Source: Paenibacillus sp. J5C2022
Lineage (GTDB): Bacteria > Bacillota > Bacilli > Paenibacillales > Paenibacillaceae
Direction: 5' to 3'
DNA: 64,000 nucleotides
Assembly: GCF_025567625.1 (NCBI RefSeq)
Contig: NZ_JAOQJC010000002.1
Span: 124,001-188,000, forward strand
The position numbers and the translations under genes were made by a program. The notes beneath the pieces were generated by a model. It saw only the letters and a program-made list of their open reading frames with translations. It did no database searches and was not told the origin of the DNA. How positions within the stretch are numbered: position 1 is the first letter of the stretch; every line of letters starts with the position of its first letter. Positions 51,172-59,489 of this stretch are shown here, piece after piece.

Positions 51172-52365
51172 TCATCCTCTTCGAATGAGGGTGTGCCACA
51201 CCCAAGCGCCGTTCAACAGCATCAGCACGGCGGAGACGAGGAACAAGCCGTTGATGCCGATCCAACCGGACAACGCGCCGCCCGCGATCGGTCCGATCAT
51301 ATTGCCCAGGCTGAGCGTGCTCGTATTGAAGCTGTAGGCCCGGCTCTCCATTCCGTCGGGCGTATACTTCCGGATGAGCGCGTTCACCGCGGGAATGAGT
51401 CCGCCGAGGAACAGGCCGAAGATGAAGCGCGAGACGACGAGCTGCCAGACGGAGTCGGCCATCGCTTGCGGGATGAAGGCGATGGCGGCGCCCAGCAGGG
51501 AAGCCATCAGGACACGCTGGGCGCCGATCCGGTCGCTCAGCTTGCCCAGCAGCGGCGAGGCGATCATGTTGGACAAGCCCGTGACGGAACCGACGAAGCC
51601 CGCCAGGAAGGCGATATTCTCCGCGGAGCCCTGCAGCTCCTGCACGTAGAGCGGGATCAGCGTCATCGGGCTCATATGGGCGAACTGGATAAGCAGCGTA
51701 ACGCCGAATAAGGAGAGCAGCTGCGGAATGCGGCTCAATTGGCGGAAGCCTTCCATGACGGACACTTGCACGCGTGCGGCAGCCTTGGAGCGGTCGAACG
51801 TCTCCTTCACGACGAACAGAGCCAGCAGGGATGCCATGAACAGAAGCGATCCTGTAATATAGAAGATCGGGCGGAAGCCGACGGCATCCGCAAGCAAGCC
51901 GCCGATGAAGGGACCCAGTATCGTGCCGGCGATCGCCCCCGACTGAACGGAGCCCATCGCGAAGCCCATGCGATCCTTCGGCGTGGTAGCCGATATAAGA
52001 GCGATGGAGGCCGGATTGAAGCCGGAGATCGTTCCGTTCAGCATGCGCAGCAGCAGCAGGTGCCACGGGCTCTCGGCGAAGCCCATCAGCACCATGACGA
52101 CGGCCATGCCGAAGCCAGAGCGAAGCAGCATCAGCTTGCGTCCGTAGCGGTCCGCAAGCTTGCCCCATATCGGCTGGAAGATGAAGGCGGTGACGAAGTT
52201 GCCGGCGAAGATGACGCCCGCCCATATGCCGATCTCATGGGGATCGCTCAAGCCAAGCTCGAATTGCAGATATAGCGTGAGGAAGGGGATGATCATCGTC
52301 ATACCGGCCATGACGAGAAACTGTCCGCACCACAATACGATAAGATTCTTTTTCCACTGTTCCAT
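51172..52365 (-). CDS. MFS drug-efflux-type transporter
   Basis: A 397-residue MFS protein with twelve hydrophobic segments. Motif A GKLADRYGRKLML, an antiporter motif C-like stretch GAIAGTILGPFIGGLLAD, and the second-half repeat LLGKLSDRIGAQRVLM are typical of DHA1 multidrug/proton antiporters (NorA/TetA-like). No clear ribosome binding site precedes its ATG (CGGATATTATG), and TATAAT lies only eight bases before that ATG, so the transcript may be leaderless. It is divergent from hemE. Substrate unknown. Confidence 0.87.
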   Translation of the reverse strand: MEQWKKNLIVLWCGQFLVMAGMTMIIPFLTLYLQFELGLSDPHEIGIWAGVIFAGNFVTAFIFQPIWGKLADRYGRKLMLLRSGFGMAVVMVLMGFAESPWHLLLLRMLNGTISGFNPASIALISATTPKDRMGFAMGSVQSGAIAGTILGPFIGGLLADAVGFRPIFYITGSLLFMASLLALFVVKETFDRSKAAARVQVSVMEGFRQLSRIPQLLSLFGVTLLIQFAHMSPMTLIPLYVQELQGSAENIAFLAGFVGSVTGLSNMIASPLLGKLSDRIGAQRVLMASLLGAAIAFIPQAMADSVWQLVVSRFIFGLFLGGLIPAVNALIRKYTPDGMESRAYSFNTSTLSLGNMIGPIAGGALSGWIGINGLFLVSAVLMLLNGAWVWHTLIRRG

Positions 52366-52407
52366 AATATCCGATTATAGCACAATGCTTAGGTGTTGTC
52401 CTTGGCC

Positions 52408-52440
52408 TGTCGACAACGTTCGACATGTCACAACTGTCGA
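52408..52440. promoter_or_regulatory. Palindrome and extra half-site upstream of the MFS gene
   Basis: TGTCGA-N6-TCGACA (52408-52425) is an 18-bp inverted repeat, with a third TGTCGA at 52435-52440. It could be a TetR/MarR-type operator for the MFS gene or for hemE; no matching regulator gene is adjacent. Confidence 0.45.
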
Positions 52441-52518
52441 TATATGCGGGTGGACGTCATCGTTGGCAGCTGCGAAGGAGCACGCGCGACCGTGTTCCAA
52501 TCCGTACAGATTGCGGCG

Positions 52519-52586
52519 ATTGTCATACTATTGTCATAGGAAAGAGAATATCGGCAGTTGTTAGGTTCCGGTAAAAAGGGCATAAT
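52519..52586 (+). promoter_or_regulatory. hemE promoter with 11-bp-spaced direct repeat
   Basis: TTGTTA (52558-52563) and CATAAT (52581-52586) are 17 bases apart. Upstream, ATTGTCATA occurs at 52519-52527 and again at 52530-52538, in phase on the helix, as a candidate activator site. Confidence 0.5.
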
Positions 52587-52623
52587 GGTAGCAGACTAAA
52601 CTACATAGAAATGGGGAACGGGA

Positions 52624-53700
52624 ATGTCTTATAATGACCGTTTCATTCGGGCATGCCGAAAGGAACAGAGTGATCAGGTTCCGGTATGGTATATGAGGCA
52701 AGCGGGACGGTACGATCCCGACTATCGTAAAATCAAGGAAAAATACTCCTTGCTGGAAATTTGCAAGCAGCCTGAGCTGGCCGCCGAGGTGACGATGATG
52801 CCCGTTCGCAAGCTGGGCGTGGATGCGGCTATTCTGTATTCCGACATTATGAATCCGGTCGCATCGATCGGCATTGATTTCGACATCGTGGCCAATGTCG
52901 GCCCCGTCATTCATAATCCGATCCAATCGGCAGAGGATGTGGAGAGGCTGAAGCCGATCGATGTGGAGGGCGATCTCGGCCATGTGCTGGAGACGATCCG
53001 CATTCTGGACAAGGAGCTGAAGGTTCCTCTCATTACATTCGCAGGTGCGCCGTTCACGATCGCGAGCTATCTGATCGAAGGCCGCCCGTCGAAAAACTAC
53101 TTGCGGACGAAAGCGCTTATGTACAGCGAGCCAAAAGTATGGCATGAGCTTATGCGCAAGCTGGGCGATATGGTCATTGCTTATTTGCGCGCGCATATTG
53201 CGGCCGGGGGCAAAGCGTTCCAGTTGTTCGACAGCTGGGTGGGCGCGTTGTCTCCCGCCGATTTCAAGCAATTCGTGCTTCCGACGATCCAGCGCATCTT
53301 CGCGGAGCTGTCGGATCTGCCGCAGCCGAAAATCTACTTCCCTGGCGTAAGCTCGGGCGAGCTGCTGCCGGAGCTGAAGGGACTGCAGGCCGACGTCATC
53401 GGGCTGGACTGGCGCGTTACGATTGAAGAGGGCAGACGGAGGCTGGATCACGGTTACGCCGTGCAGGGCAATCTCGACCCAACCCTGCTGACGGCTCCGA
53501 TGGACGTTATCCAGAAGTATGCAGCGGAGATTATTGATCAGGGCATCTCGGAGCCCGGATTCATCTTCAATCTTGGCCACGGGCTTTTCCCGGAGGCGTC
53601 CCTGGAGAAGCTGGCCGAGCTGACCGCATTCATCCACGACTATTCCGGGAAAGCAATTGCCGCAGCTGCCGGCAAGAAGGAGGAAGTGCACAATGGCTGA
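52624..53700 (+). CDS. hemE: Uroporphyrinogen III decarboxylase
   Basis: A 358-residue enzyme that decarboxylates uroporphyrinogen III to coproporphyrinogen III. Signature 1 VPVWYMRQAGRYDPDYRKI and the ITFAGAPFTIASYLIEG and GLDWRVTIEEGR stretches are clear. First gene of hemE-hemH-hemY; overlaps hemH by eight bases. RBS about five bases before the ATG is GGGGAACGGGA-like. Confidence 0.96.
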   Translation: MSYNDRFIRACRKEQSDQVPVWYMRQAGRYDPDYRKIKEKYSLLEICKQPELAAEVTMMPVRKLGVDAAILYSDIMNPVASIGIDFDIVANVGPVIHNPIQSAEDVERLKPIDVEGDLGHVLETIRILDKELKVPLITFAGAPFTIASYLIEGRPSKNYLRTKALMYSEPKVWHELMRKLGDMVIAYLRAHIAAGGKAFQLFDSWVGALSPADFKQFVLPTIQRIFAELSDLPQPKIYFPGVSSGELLPELKGLQADVIGLDWRVTIEEGRRRLDHGYAVQGNLDPTLLTAPMDVIQKYAAEIIDQGISEPGFIFNLGHGLFPEASLEKLAELTAFIHDYSGKAIAAAAGKKEEVHNG

Positions 53701-54640
53701 ACTGAACAAGCGCGTCGGGGTGCTGGTGATGTCTTACGGCACGCCGGAATCCATGGATGACGTAGAAGCTTACTATACGCACATACGACGGGGCCGTCCG
53801 CCTGAGCCGGAGCAGCTCGCGGAACTGAAGGAACGGTATGAAGCGATCGTCGGCGGTGTGTTCCCGCTGAGAGAGAATACCAATCTGCAAGTGTCCGGGC
53901 TGCAGGAGCAGCTGGACAGGCTGGCTCCCAATAGCTATAGCTGCTATCAAGGGCTGAAGCACGCGAGACCGTATATTGAGGACGGCGTGTCCGCGATGGC
54001 GCAAGACGGCATTACGGAAGCAGTCGGCATTGTGCTTGCTCCCCATTACTCCACGATGAGCGTGGGCAGCTACGTGAAGCGGGCGCAGGAGAAGGCGGAC
54101 GAGCTGGGAGTGGCCATGACGTTCGTGGAGTCCTATCATCTTCATCCGAAGCTGCTTCAAGCGCTGACAGCGCGAGTGAAGGACGGTCTGAATCGGCTGA
54201 AGGCAGCCTGCGGCGAGCATGAGCCGCTGGTGCTGTTCAGCGCCCACAGCTTGCCTGAGCGGATTCGGGAGCTGGGAGACCCTTATGAGCAGCAGCTTCT
54301 GGAGACGTCGAAGGCTGTCGCGGAAGCGGCGGGCGTCGGCAATTGGCAGTTCACATGGCAGAGTGCGGGACGCACCCGCGAGCCATGGCTTGGCCCGGAC
54401 ATCATGGAGACGCTGGATTCCCTTGCGAACGAAGGCGTGAAGGCGGTATTGTCCGCGCCGATCGGCTTCGTGTCCGATCATCTGGAAGTGCTGTACGATA
54501 TCGACATCGAAGCGAAGGCGGAAGCGGAGAAGCTTGGGATAACACTGGAGAGAATCGCCATGCTGAACCGGGACCCGCTGTACATGGAGACGCTGGCGGA
54601 TTCGGTAGCCAGCGCCGCATCGGAACTCGGAAAGGATTGA
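53693..54640 (+). CDS. hemH: Coproporphyrin ferrochelatase (HemH/CpfC)
   Basis: A 315-residue ferrochelatase. Family features: VLVMSYGTPESMDDVEAYYT (one run split: VLVMSYGTPES, DVEAYYT), IVLAPHYSTMSVGSY with the metal-binding His, LFSAHSLPERI, SAPIGFVSDHLEVLYDID. In Firmicutes, this enzyme inserts iron into coproporphyrin III, not protoporphyrin. Overlaps hemE; hemY starts six bases after its stop. Confidence 0.95.
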   Translation: MAELNKRVGVLVMSYGTPESMDDVEAYYTHIRRGRPPEPEQLAELKERYEAIVGGVFPLRENTNLQVSGLQEQLDRLAPNSYSCYQGLKHARPYIEDGVSAMAQDGITEAVGIVLAPHYSTMSVGSYVKRAQEKADELGVAMTFVESYHLHPKLLQALTARVKDGLNRLKAACGEHEPLVLFSAHSLPERIRELGDPYEQQLLETSKAVAEAAGVGNWQFTWQSAGRTREPWLGPDIMETLDSLANEGVKAVLSAPIGFVSDHLEVLYDIDIEAKAEAEKLGITLERIAMLNRDPLYMETLADSVASAASELGKD

Positions 54641-54645
54641 ATAGC

Positions 54646-56067
54646 ATGCGGAGAAGGGAAGCCATCCAACGTATTGTCATTATTGGCGGGGGAATAAGCG
54701 GACTGAGCTCCGCTTTTTATTTGCGGCGGGAAGCGAAGCGCCGCGGCATGGAGCTGCAGGTGACGATCGTCGACGAAGCGCAGAAGCTGGGCGGCAAGAT
54801 TCATACGCTGGAGCGTGACGGCTTTGTCATTGAGAAGGGGCCGGATTCCTTCCTGTCACGCAAGCTGCCCATAATCGATCTGGCCAAGGAGCTTGGGCTG
54901 GAAGGGGAGCTGACAGCGACCAATCCGTCGGCGAAGAAAACCTATATTTTGCACCGTCGCAAGCTGCATCCCATGCCGACGGGAATGATGCTGGGCATAC
55001 CGACGGAGATCGGTCCGTTCGTCAAGTCCGGACTCATCTCCTGGAGCGGCAAGCTAAGAGCTCTGATGGATCTCTTCCTGCCGGTGCGCAAGTCGGCGGA
55101 TGACGAGACGCTGGGCGGATTCCTGGAGCGCCGCGTCGGCAAGGAAGTGATGCGGCGCATAGCGGAGCCGCTTCTCGCAGGCATCTATGCCGGCGACTTG
55201 AAGAAGCTGAGCCTTCGCGCGACTTTCCCGCAATTCCTGGAGTCGGAGCGGAAGCACGGCAGTCTGATCAAAGGAATGCTGCACAACCGGAAAGCCGCAG
55301 CCGCAGCGGCATCGAAGTCCGGTGGAAGCACGTTCCTCACCTTCCGCTCTGGACTATCTACTATGGTGCGAGCGCTGGATGATGCGCTCCCGGATGTGGA
55401 GCGGCGTCTGGGCGTCAAAGCCGCGGGAATCCATCGTATGGAGAGCGGCGGTTACGAGGTCGAGTTGGCGGACGGAGAGCGTCTCGCAGCCGATCGGATC
55501 ATCGTTACCGCCCCCGCCTATGCCGCAGCAGAGCTGCTGGAGCCGCTGTCGGATTGCGAGGAGCTGCGTACGATCCGCTATGTGTCGGTCGCCAATGTGG
55601 TGCTGGCATACGACAAGGAGCAATTCGGGCTGTCCTTCGACGGCACCGGATTTGTCGTCCCCCGCTCGGAAGGGCTTCATATTACGGCTTGTACATGGAC
55701 GTCGACGAAGTGGCTGCATACCAGCCCTTCGGACAAGGTGCTGCTGCGCTGCTATGTGGGCCATTCCGAAGACCAGGAGAGCGTCAAGCTGCCCGATAAG
55801 GAGCTGATCGCGGCCGTCAGAGCGGATATACGCTCTGTGCTGGGGGTAACTGCGGAGCCGCTGTTCACCGAGATTACGAGACTCAATCGTTCCATGCCGC
55901 AATATCCGCTGGGCCATGTGGAGCGGATGCGGGAGCTGCGTGGCAGGCTTAAGGAGCAACTGCCGGGCGTATGGGTGACAGGAGCCGCGTTCGACGGCGT
56001 CGGACTTCCCGACTGTATCAGGCAGGGCAAGGAAGCTGCTGCTATCGTGCTCGACGAGCAGAACTAA
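54646..56067 (+). CDS. hemY: Coproporphyrinogen III oxidase (HemY/CgoX)
   Basis: A 473-residue FAD enzyme. FAD dinucleotide motif VIIGGGISGLSSAFYL near residue 11, then VDEAQKLGGKIHTLERDGF and IEKGPDSFLS; the C-terminal GAAFDGVGLPDCIRQGKEAA is the FAD-binding tail. In Gram-positive bacteria this protein oxidises coproporphyrinogen III to coproporphyrin III. ATG 54646 is nine bases after AAAGGA; the longer upstream frame lies inside hemH. A terminator follows at 56120. Confidence 0.94.
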   Translation: MRRREAIQRIVIIGGGISGLSSAFYLRREAKRRGMELQVTIVDEAQKLGGKIHTLERDGFVIEKGPDSFLSRKLPIIDLAKELGLEGELTATNPSAKKTYILHRRKLHPMPTGMMLGIPTEIGPFVKSGLISWSGKLRALMDLFLPVRKSADDETLGGFLERRVGKEVMRRIAEPLLAGIYAGDLKKLSLRATFPQFLESERKHGSLIKGMLHNRKAAAAAASKSGGSTFLTFRSGLSTMVRALDDALPDVERRLGVKAAGIHRMESGGYEVELADGERLAADRIIVTAPAYAAAELLEPLSDCEELRTIRYVSVANVVLAYDKEQFGLSFDGTGFVVPRSEGLHITACTWTSTKWLHTSPSDKVLLRCYVGHSEDQESVKLPDKELIAAVRADIRSVLGVTAEPLFTEITRLNRSMPQYPLGHVERMRELRGRLKEQLPGVWVTGAAFDGVGLPDCIRQGKEAAAIVLDEQN

Positions 56068-56119
56068 GCCATTTGAAAGCAGATTTGATGTAGCGTTTGG
56101 AATATGGTCGGATGTTATA

Positions 56120-56169
56120 CGCCACTGCCTCTCGCGAAGCGGAAGCTGAGCTTGCAGGCAGTGGCGTTT
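56120..56169 (+). terminator. Probable terminator of hemEHY
   Basis: CGCCACTGCCT (56120-56130) pairs perfectly with AGGCAGTGGCG (56156-56166), followed by TTT. Confidence 0.7.
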
Positions 56170-56180
56170 CTGCGCCAGTC

Positions 56181-56250
56181 CATGCGAGTCAGCAAAAGTC
56201 AGCGTGAGTCAATGCGAGTCTGCCAATCTAGCGAATCCCGAATAGGCACG
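56181..56250. repeat. Short degenerate repeats related to the 16-kb array flank
   Basis: CATGCGAGTC, GCGTGAGTC and AATGCGAGTC lie close together, then AGCGAATCCCGA. The array flank has CATGCGAGTC near 15984 and the array itself GCGAAATCCCGAGCG. These look like decayed members of one repeat family. Confidence 0.4.
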
Positions 56251-56338
56251 ATGCGAAAATGAAGGTATAATGATAGGAGTCCGCATATTGCGGAAATTTG
56301 ATCCATTTTATGAATCAACGCCGAAAAGGAGATATTCC

Positions 56339-57673
56339 ATGTCACTATCCCGTATGCAAACGTACCAGCGCCGCAAGAGCAGTCGCAGCACTAAAAACCG
56401 CCGCCGCTTCGCCACAAGCTTGGTCATTGCGGGGGTTGTTCTCGTTGGCGCTGGCGTCTACCTGTCTATCGGCCATTCTGATATTTTATCTCTTTTCCAT
56501 AGAGACGCGAAGTCTGCAACCGGGCTTGCTTCCGAGAATCCGGGCAATAGCGGGCAAGAAGAGAAGAACGGCATTGCCGGAGATCGGGAGGAGCGGAATG
56601 CGACCGAAGAGCAGACCGATGCTGGTAATGAGACGGAGGAAGCGCAGGAGCAGGAGGCAGGCGCGAATGAAGGAACAGGCAATGATCAGGAGGGGACTGC
56701 AGGCACGCCATTAACGGATGAAGACCTTGTAGCCCTGTCTTTCACGGGAGACTTGCTTCCTGACGAGTATATTGGCGATCTGCTCAAGACGCAAGGATAC
56801 GACTATCCATATCGCGATATTCTCCTTTATTTGAGCGAACCTGACGTGTTGGCGGGCAATCTGGAGACGCCGATTACACTTCGCGGGACGCCGATGGAGC
56901 ATGAGAATTTGGAATATGTGTACAGGGGCTCACCCGATGTGCTGCCGGCCATGGCAAGCGCGGGGTTCGATGTATTCAGCCTGGCTAACAACCACGCCAT
57001 GGATCAGGGTGTGGAGGGGATGCTGGATACGAAGGCGTATCTGGACGAGGCGGGAATCGGGAACTTTGGCACGGGCAGCAACGACGTCGAAGCATTCGCT
57101 CCGCTTGTGAAGGAAGTAAGGGGAATGAAGGTCGCTTATATCGGCGTTAGCCGGGTCATTCCATTCGCTGAGCTGAAGGCGGACAGGAACGTGCCCGGCA
57201 TCGCGGAGACCTACGACACGACTAGAGCGGTCAAGGCGATTCAGAAGGCGGAGGAAGAAGCGGATATCGTGGTGGTTATGGTGCATTGGGGCAAAAATAA
57301 TGAAGAAGAGCTGGAGCCGTACCAAAGCCGCTTCGCGAAGGAATATATCGATGCAGGGGCGGATCTCGTCATAGGCAGCCATCCGCATGTGCTGCAGGGG
57401 TTCGAGAAGTACAAAAACCGATGGATCGCTTACAGCTTGGGCAACTTCATATTCTCGAAAAATCCGGAAGGGAAATTCGGCGAGACCGGAGTGCTGGATG
57501 CGCACTGCAACAAGCTAGGGGAATGCGAGCTGACCTTCCATCCGATGCGGGTCGTCGACGCCCAGCCAGTACCGATGGAAGAAGAGGAAGCCGCAGTACT
57601 GCTGGACAGGCTGTCTTCCATATCATATGGAGTACGGGTAAGTGCCGACGGCAGGCTGACAGCGGAGAAGTAA
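56339..57673 (+). CDS. CapA family (poly-gamma-glutamate-type) metallophosphatase-fold protein
   Basis: A 444-residue protein. Basic N-terminus, one transmembrane segment (about 26-45, FATSLVIAGVVLVGAGVYLS), then a 70-residue low-complexity acidic linker (EEQTDAGNETEEAQEQEAG) and a CapA/PGA_cap domain from about residue 130: ALSFTGDLLPDEYIGD, VLAGNLETPIT, FSLANNHAMDQG, VVMVHWGKNNEEE and DLVIGSHPHVLQG supply the metal-binding residues. Usually linked to capsular polyglutamate or related cell-surface polymers. RBS AAAAGGAG eight bases before ATG 56339. Confidence 0.87.
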   Translation: MSLSRMQTYQRRKSSRSTKNRRRFATSLVIAGVVLVGAGVYLSIGHSDILSLFHRDAKSATGLASENPGNSGQEEKNGIAGDREERNATEEQTDAGNETEEAQEQEAGANEGTGNDQEGTAGTPLTDEDLVALSFTGDLLPDEYIGDLLKTQGYDYPYRDILLYLSEPDVLAGNLETPITLRGTPMEHENLEYVYRGSPDVLPAMASAGFDVFSLANNHAMDQGVEGMLDTKAYLDEAGIGNFGTGSNDVEAFAPLVKEVRGMKVAYIGVSRVIPFAELKADRNVPGIAETYDTTRAVKAIQKAEEEADIVVVMVHWGKNNEEELEPYQSRFAKEYIDAGADLVIGSHPHVLQGFEKYKNRWIAYSLGNFIFSKNPEGKFGETGVLDAHCNKLGECELTFHPMRVVDAQPVPMEEEEAAVLLDRLSSISYGVRVSADGRLTAEK

Positions 57674-57716
57674 GGAATTGACATCAAGGTGAACAGCATG
57701 AGAGGGGACTGACGGG

Positions 57717-58484
57717 ATGAGAAATCCTTGCGTGGCGCATCGAGGCTGGTCGGGCAGGGCGCCCGAAAATACGATGGCCGCATTCCAACTGGCGATCGAA
57801 GCGAAGGATGTGGAGTGGATCGAATGCGACGTGCAGCTGTCGAGGGACGGCGTGCCGGTCGTTATACACGATTACAATCTGCGCCGCACGACGAACGGAC
57901 GGGGCGATGTGAGGAGCTGGACGGCGGCGGAGCTGGCCTCGCTGGATGCGGGCGGCTGGTTCTCTCCGCAGTTCAAGGGAGAATCCATTCCGACGCTAGA
58001 AGAGCTGTTGATCGCAGCTGCCGGCCGCTGCAAGCTGAATATTGAATTGAAGACGGACGGAGTCCGCTACCCCTCGCTGGAGGAGAAGGTGCTTCAGCTG
58101 ATACGGGAGCATCATGCGGAAGCGGATGTGGTCATAACGTCCTTCCATGCCGGGGCGCTTCACAAGCTGAGAGGGCTGACTTCCGTCGTGCGGACCGGCC
58201 TCATCGTGGACGGATGGAGATCGACGCTCATCGAGGAGCTGGAAGGGCTTGGAGCGGATTTCCTGTCGATCGGCTATTCCAAGCTGAACGGGGAGCGCAT
58301 GGAGCAGTTGAAGGAAGCCGGTATACAGCCGATGGCGTGGACCGTGAACGACAAGCGGCTTATTCGAAAGCTGACGCTGCTCGGGCCGGAGCTTCTTATA
58401 TGCACGAATTACCCGGACCGTTGGAAAGAAGTGGTAGGACAGGAGAGAGTGAGCGGAACGATGTCGTTATTGAAAGGATGGTGA
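57717..58484 (+). CDS. Glycerophosphodiester phosphodiesterase
   Basis: A 255-residue GDPD (TIM barrel) enzyme. Catalytic elements: VAHRGWSGRAPENTMAAF (His, Glu), WIECDVQLSRDG (Glu, Asp), VVIHDYNLRRTTNG (His) and LNIELKTDG. No signal peptide, so probably cytoplasmic. Hydrolyses glycerophosphodiesters to glycerol-3-phosphate and an alcohol. GAGGGGACTGACGG precedes the ATG. The DUF92 gene starts seven bases after its stop. Confidence 0.92.
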   Translation: MRNPCVAHRGWSGRAPENTMAAFQLAIEAKDVEWIECDVQLSRDGVPVVIHDYNLRRTTNGRGDVRSWTAAELASLDAGGWFSPQFKGESIPTLEELLIAAAGRCKLNIELKTDGVRYPSLEEKVLQLIREHHAEADVVITSFHAGALHKLRGLTSVVRTGLIVDGWRSTLIEELEGLGADFLSIGYSKLNGERMEQLKEAGIQPMAWTVNDKRLIRKLTLLGPELLICTNYPDRWKEVVGQERVSGTMSLLKGW

Positions 58485-58491
58485 GCGGGCA

Positions 58492-59352
58492 ATGGTCGGA
58501 ATATGGGACGAATGGTGGCTAAGGCTGTTGGTTGGCTTCCTGGGCAGCGGCGCCGCCGCCGCGCTCGCTTACCGCGAACGGGCGTTGACGGCATCAGGGG
58601 CCTTGTCGGCCCTTGTGATGGGGACAGGCTTCGTGACGCTCGGGGAGCCGCTATGGTTCGGGCTGCTTATCGCCTTCTTCATCTCCTCTACGGCGTGGTC
58701 GAAGTGGAAGAGGAACCATCGCCGGAAGGCCGAAGCGGAGCGCAAATACGAGAAGACCGGCCGCCGCGACGCCGGTCAGGTGTGGGCGAACGGCGGCGTC
58801 GGACTGCTGCTCTGCGCCGCGCATGCCATATGGCCCCATGAGGGTCTGGTGTATGCGTTCATCGGCGTCATGGCCGCCGTGAATGCGGACACCTGGGCGA
58901 CCGAGATCGGGGCCCTCAGCCGAACGGCGCCGCGCTCCATCCGGAGCGGCAAGCCGGTCGCCCCCGGCACGAGCGGCGGCGTCACGCCGCTCGGAAGCGC
59001 AGCAGCGCTGGCGGGCGCCGTCTTCATCGGCGCCGCTGCCGCGCTGCTGCAGGCGCTCGCGCAGCCGGCATCCGCGGCTGCCGATGCGCCCGCGGCAACC
59101 GCGGCGGCGTATATCGCCGCGGCTGCCGCAGCGGGCCTGGCCGGGGCCTTCGCCGATTCGCTGCTCGGCGCCACCGGCCAGGCCATGTTCCGCTGCCGGG
59201 TATGCGGCAGCGAGACGGAGCGCGCCGAGCATTGCGGCCGTCCGGCGCGGCATGAGCGCGGCTTCGCCGCGCTGAACAACGACAGGGTGAACCTGCTGTC
59301 GTCGTTGCTCGCCGGCCTGCTGGCTGCCGCCATCGGCCATCTGCTGGCTTGA
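58492..59352 (+). CDS. DUF92 family integral membrane protein
   Basis: A 286-residue membrane protein of the DUF92 family (VTE6/TMEM19-like), with about six hydrophobic segments. RRDAGQVWANGGVGLLLCA and MAAVNADTWATEIGALS are the family motifs; GKPVAPGTSGGVTPLGS follows. A Cys-rich loop (RCRVCGSETERAEHCG) is predicted. Members include phytyl-phosphate kinases in plants; the bacterial role is unknown. The Ala-rich middle (TAAAYIAAAAAAG) is very G/C-rich. Confidence 0.87.
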   Translation: MVGIWDEWWLRLLVGFLGSGAAAALAYRERALTASGALSALVMGTGFVTLGEPLWFGLLIAFFISSTAWSKWKRNHRRKAEAERKYEKTGRRDAGQVWANGGVGLLLCAAHAIWPHEGLVYAFIGVMAAVNADTWATEIGALSRTAPRSIRSGKPVAPGTSGGVTPLGSAAALAGAVFIGAAAALLQALAQPASAAADAPAATAAAYIAAAAAAGLAGAFADSLLGATGQAMFRCRVCGSETERAEHCGRPARHERGFAALNNDRVNLLSSLLAGLLAAAIGHLLA

Positions 59353-59392
59353 TTGCGTCAGCAGGTCGCGAGCAATCAAAACGCAAAAAGCA

Positions 59393-59442
59393 AAAAGCCC
59401 TTGCCAGAGCTGCGCAGAAGCGCATAGCCGGCAAGGGCTTTT
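59393..59442. terminator. Bidirectional terminator between DUF92 gene and pepF
   Basis: AAAAGCCCTTGCC pairs with GGCAAGGGCTTTT, flanked by A and T runs on both sides. Confidence 0.88.
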
Positions 59443-59489
59443 ATCATTGCTGTGTTCTGATTCGGTATGCGGCGAGAGTCCGTTCCGCA

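Noticed and set aside
50339..52225. Very long reverse-strand frame (628 codons) opposite the O-methyltransferase and overlapping the MFS gene
   Set aside because: It is Arg/His-rich with no recognisable domain and runs out of frame through the MFS gene, whose translation shows clear MFS motifs.
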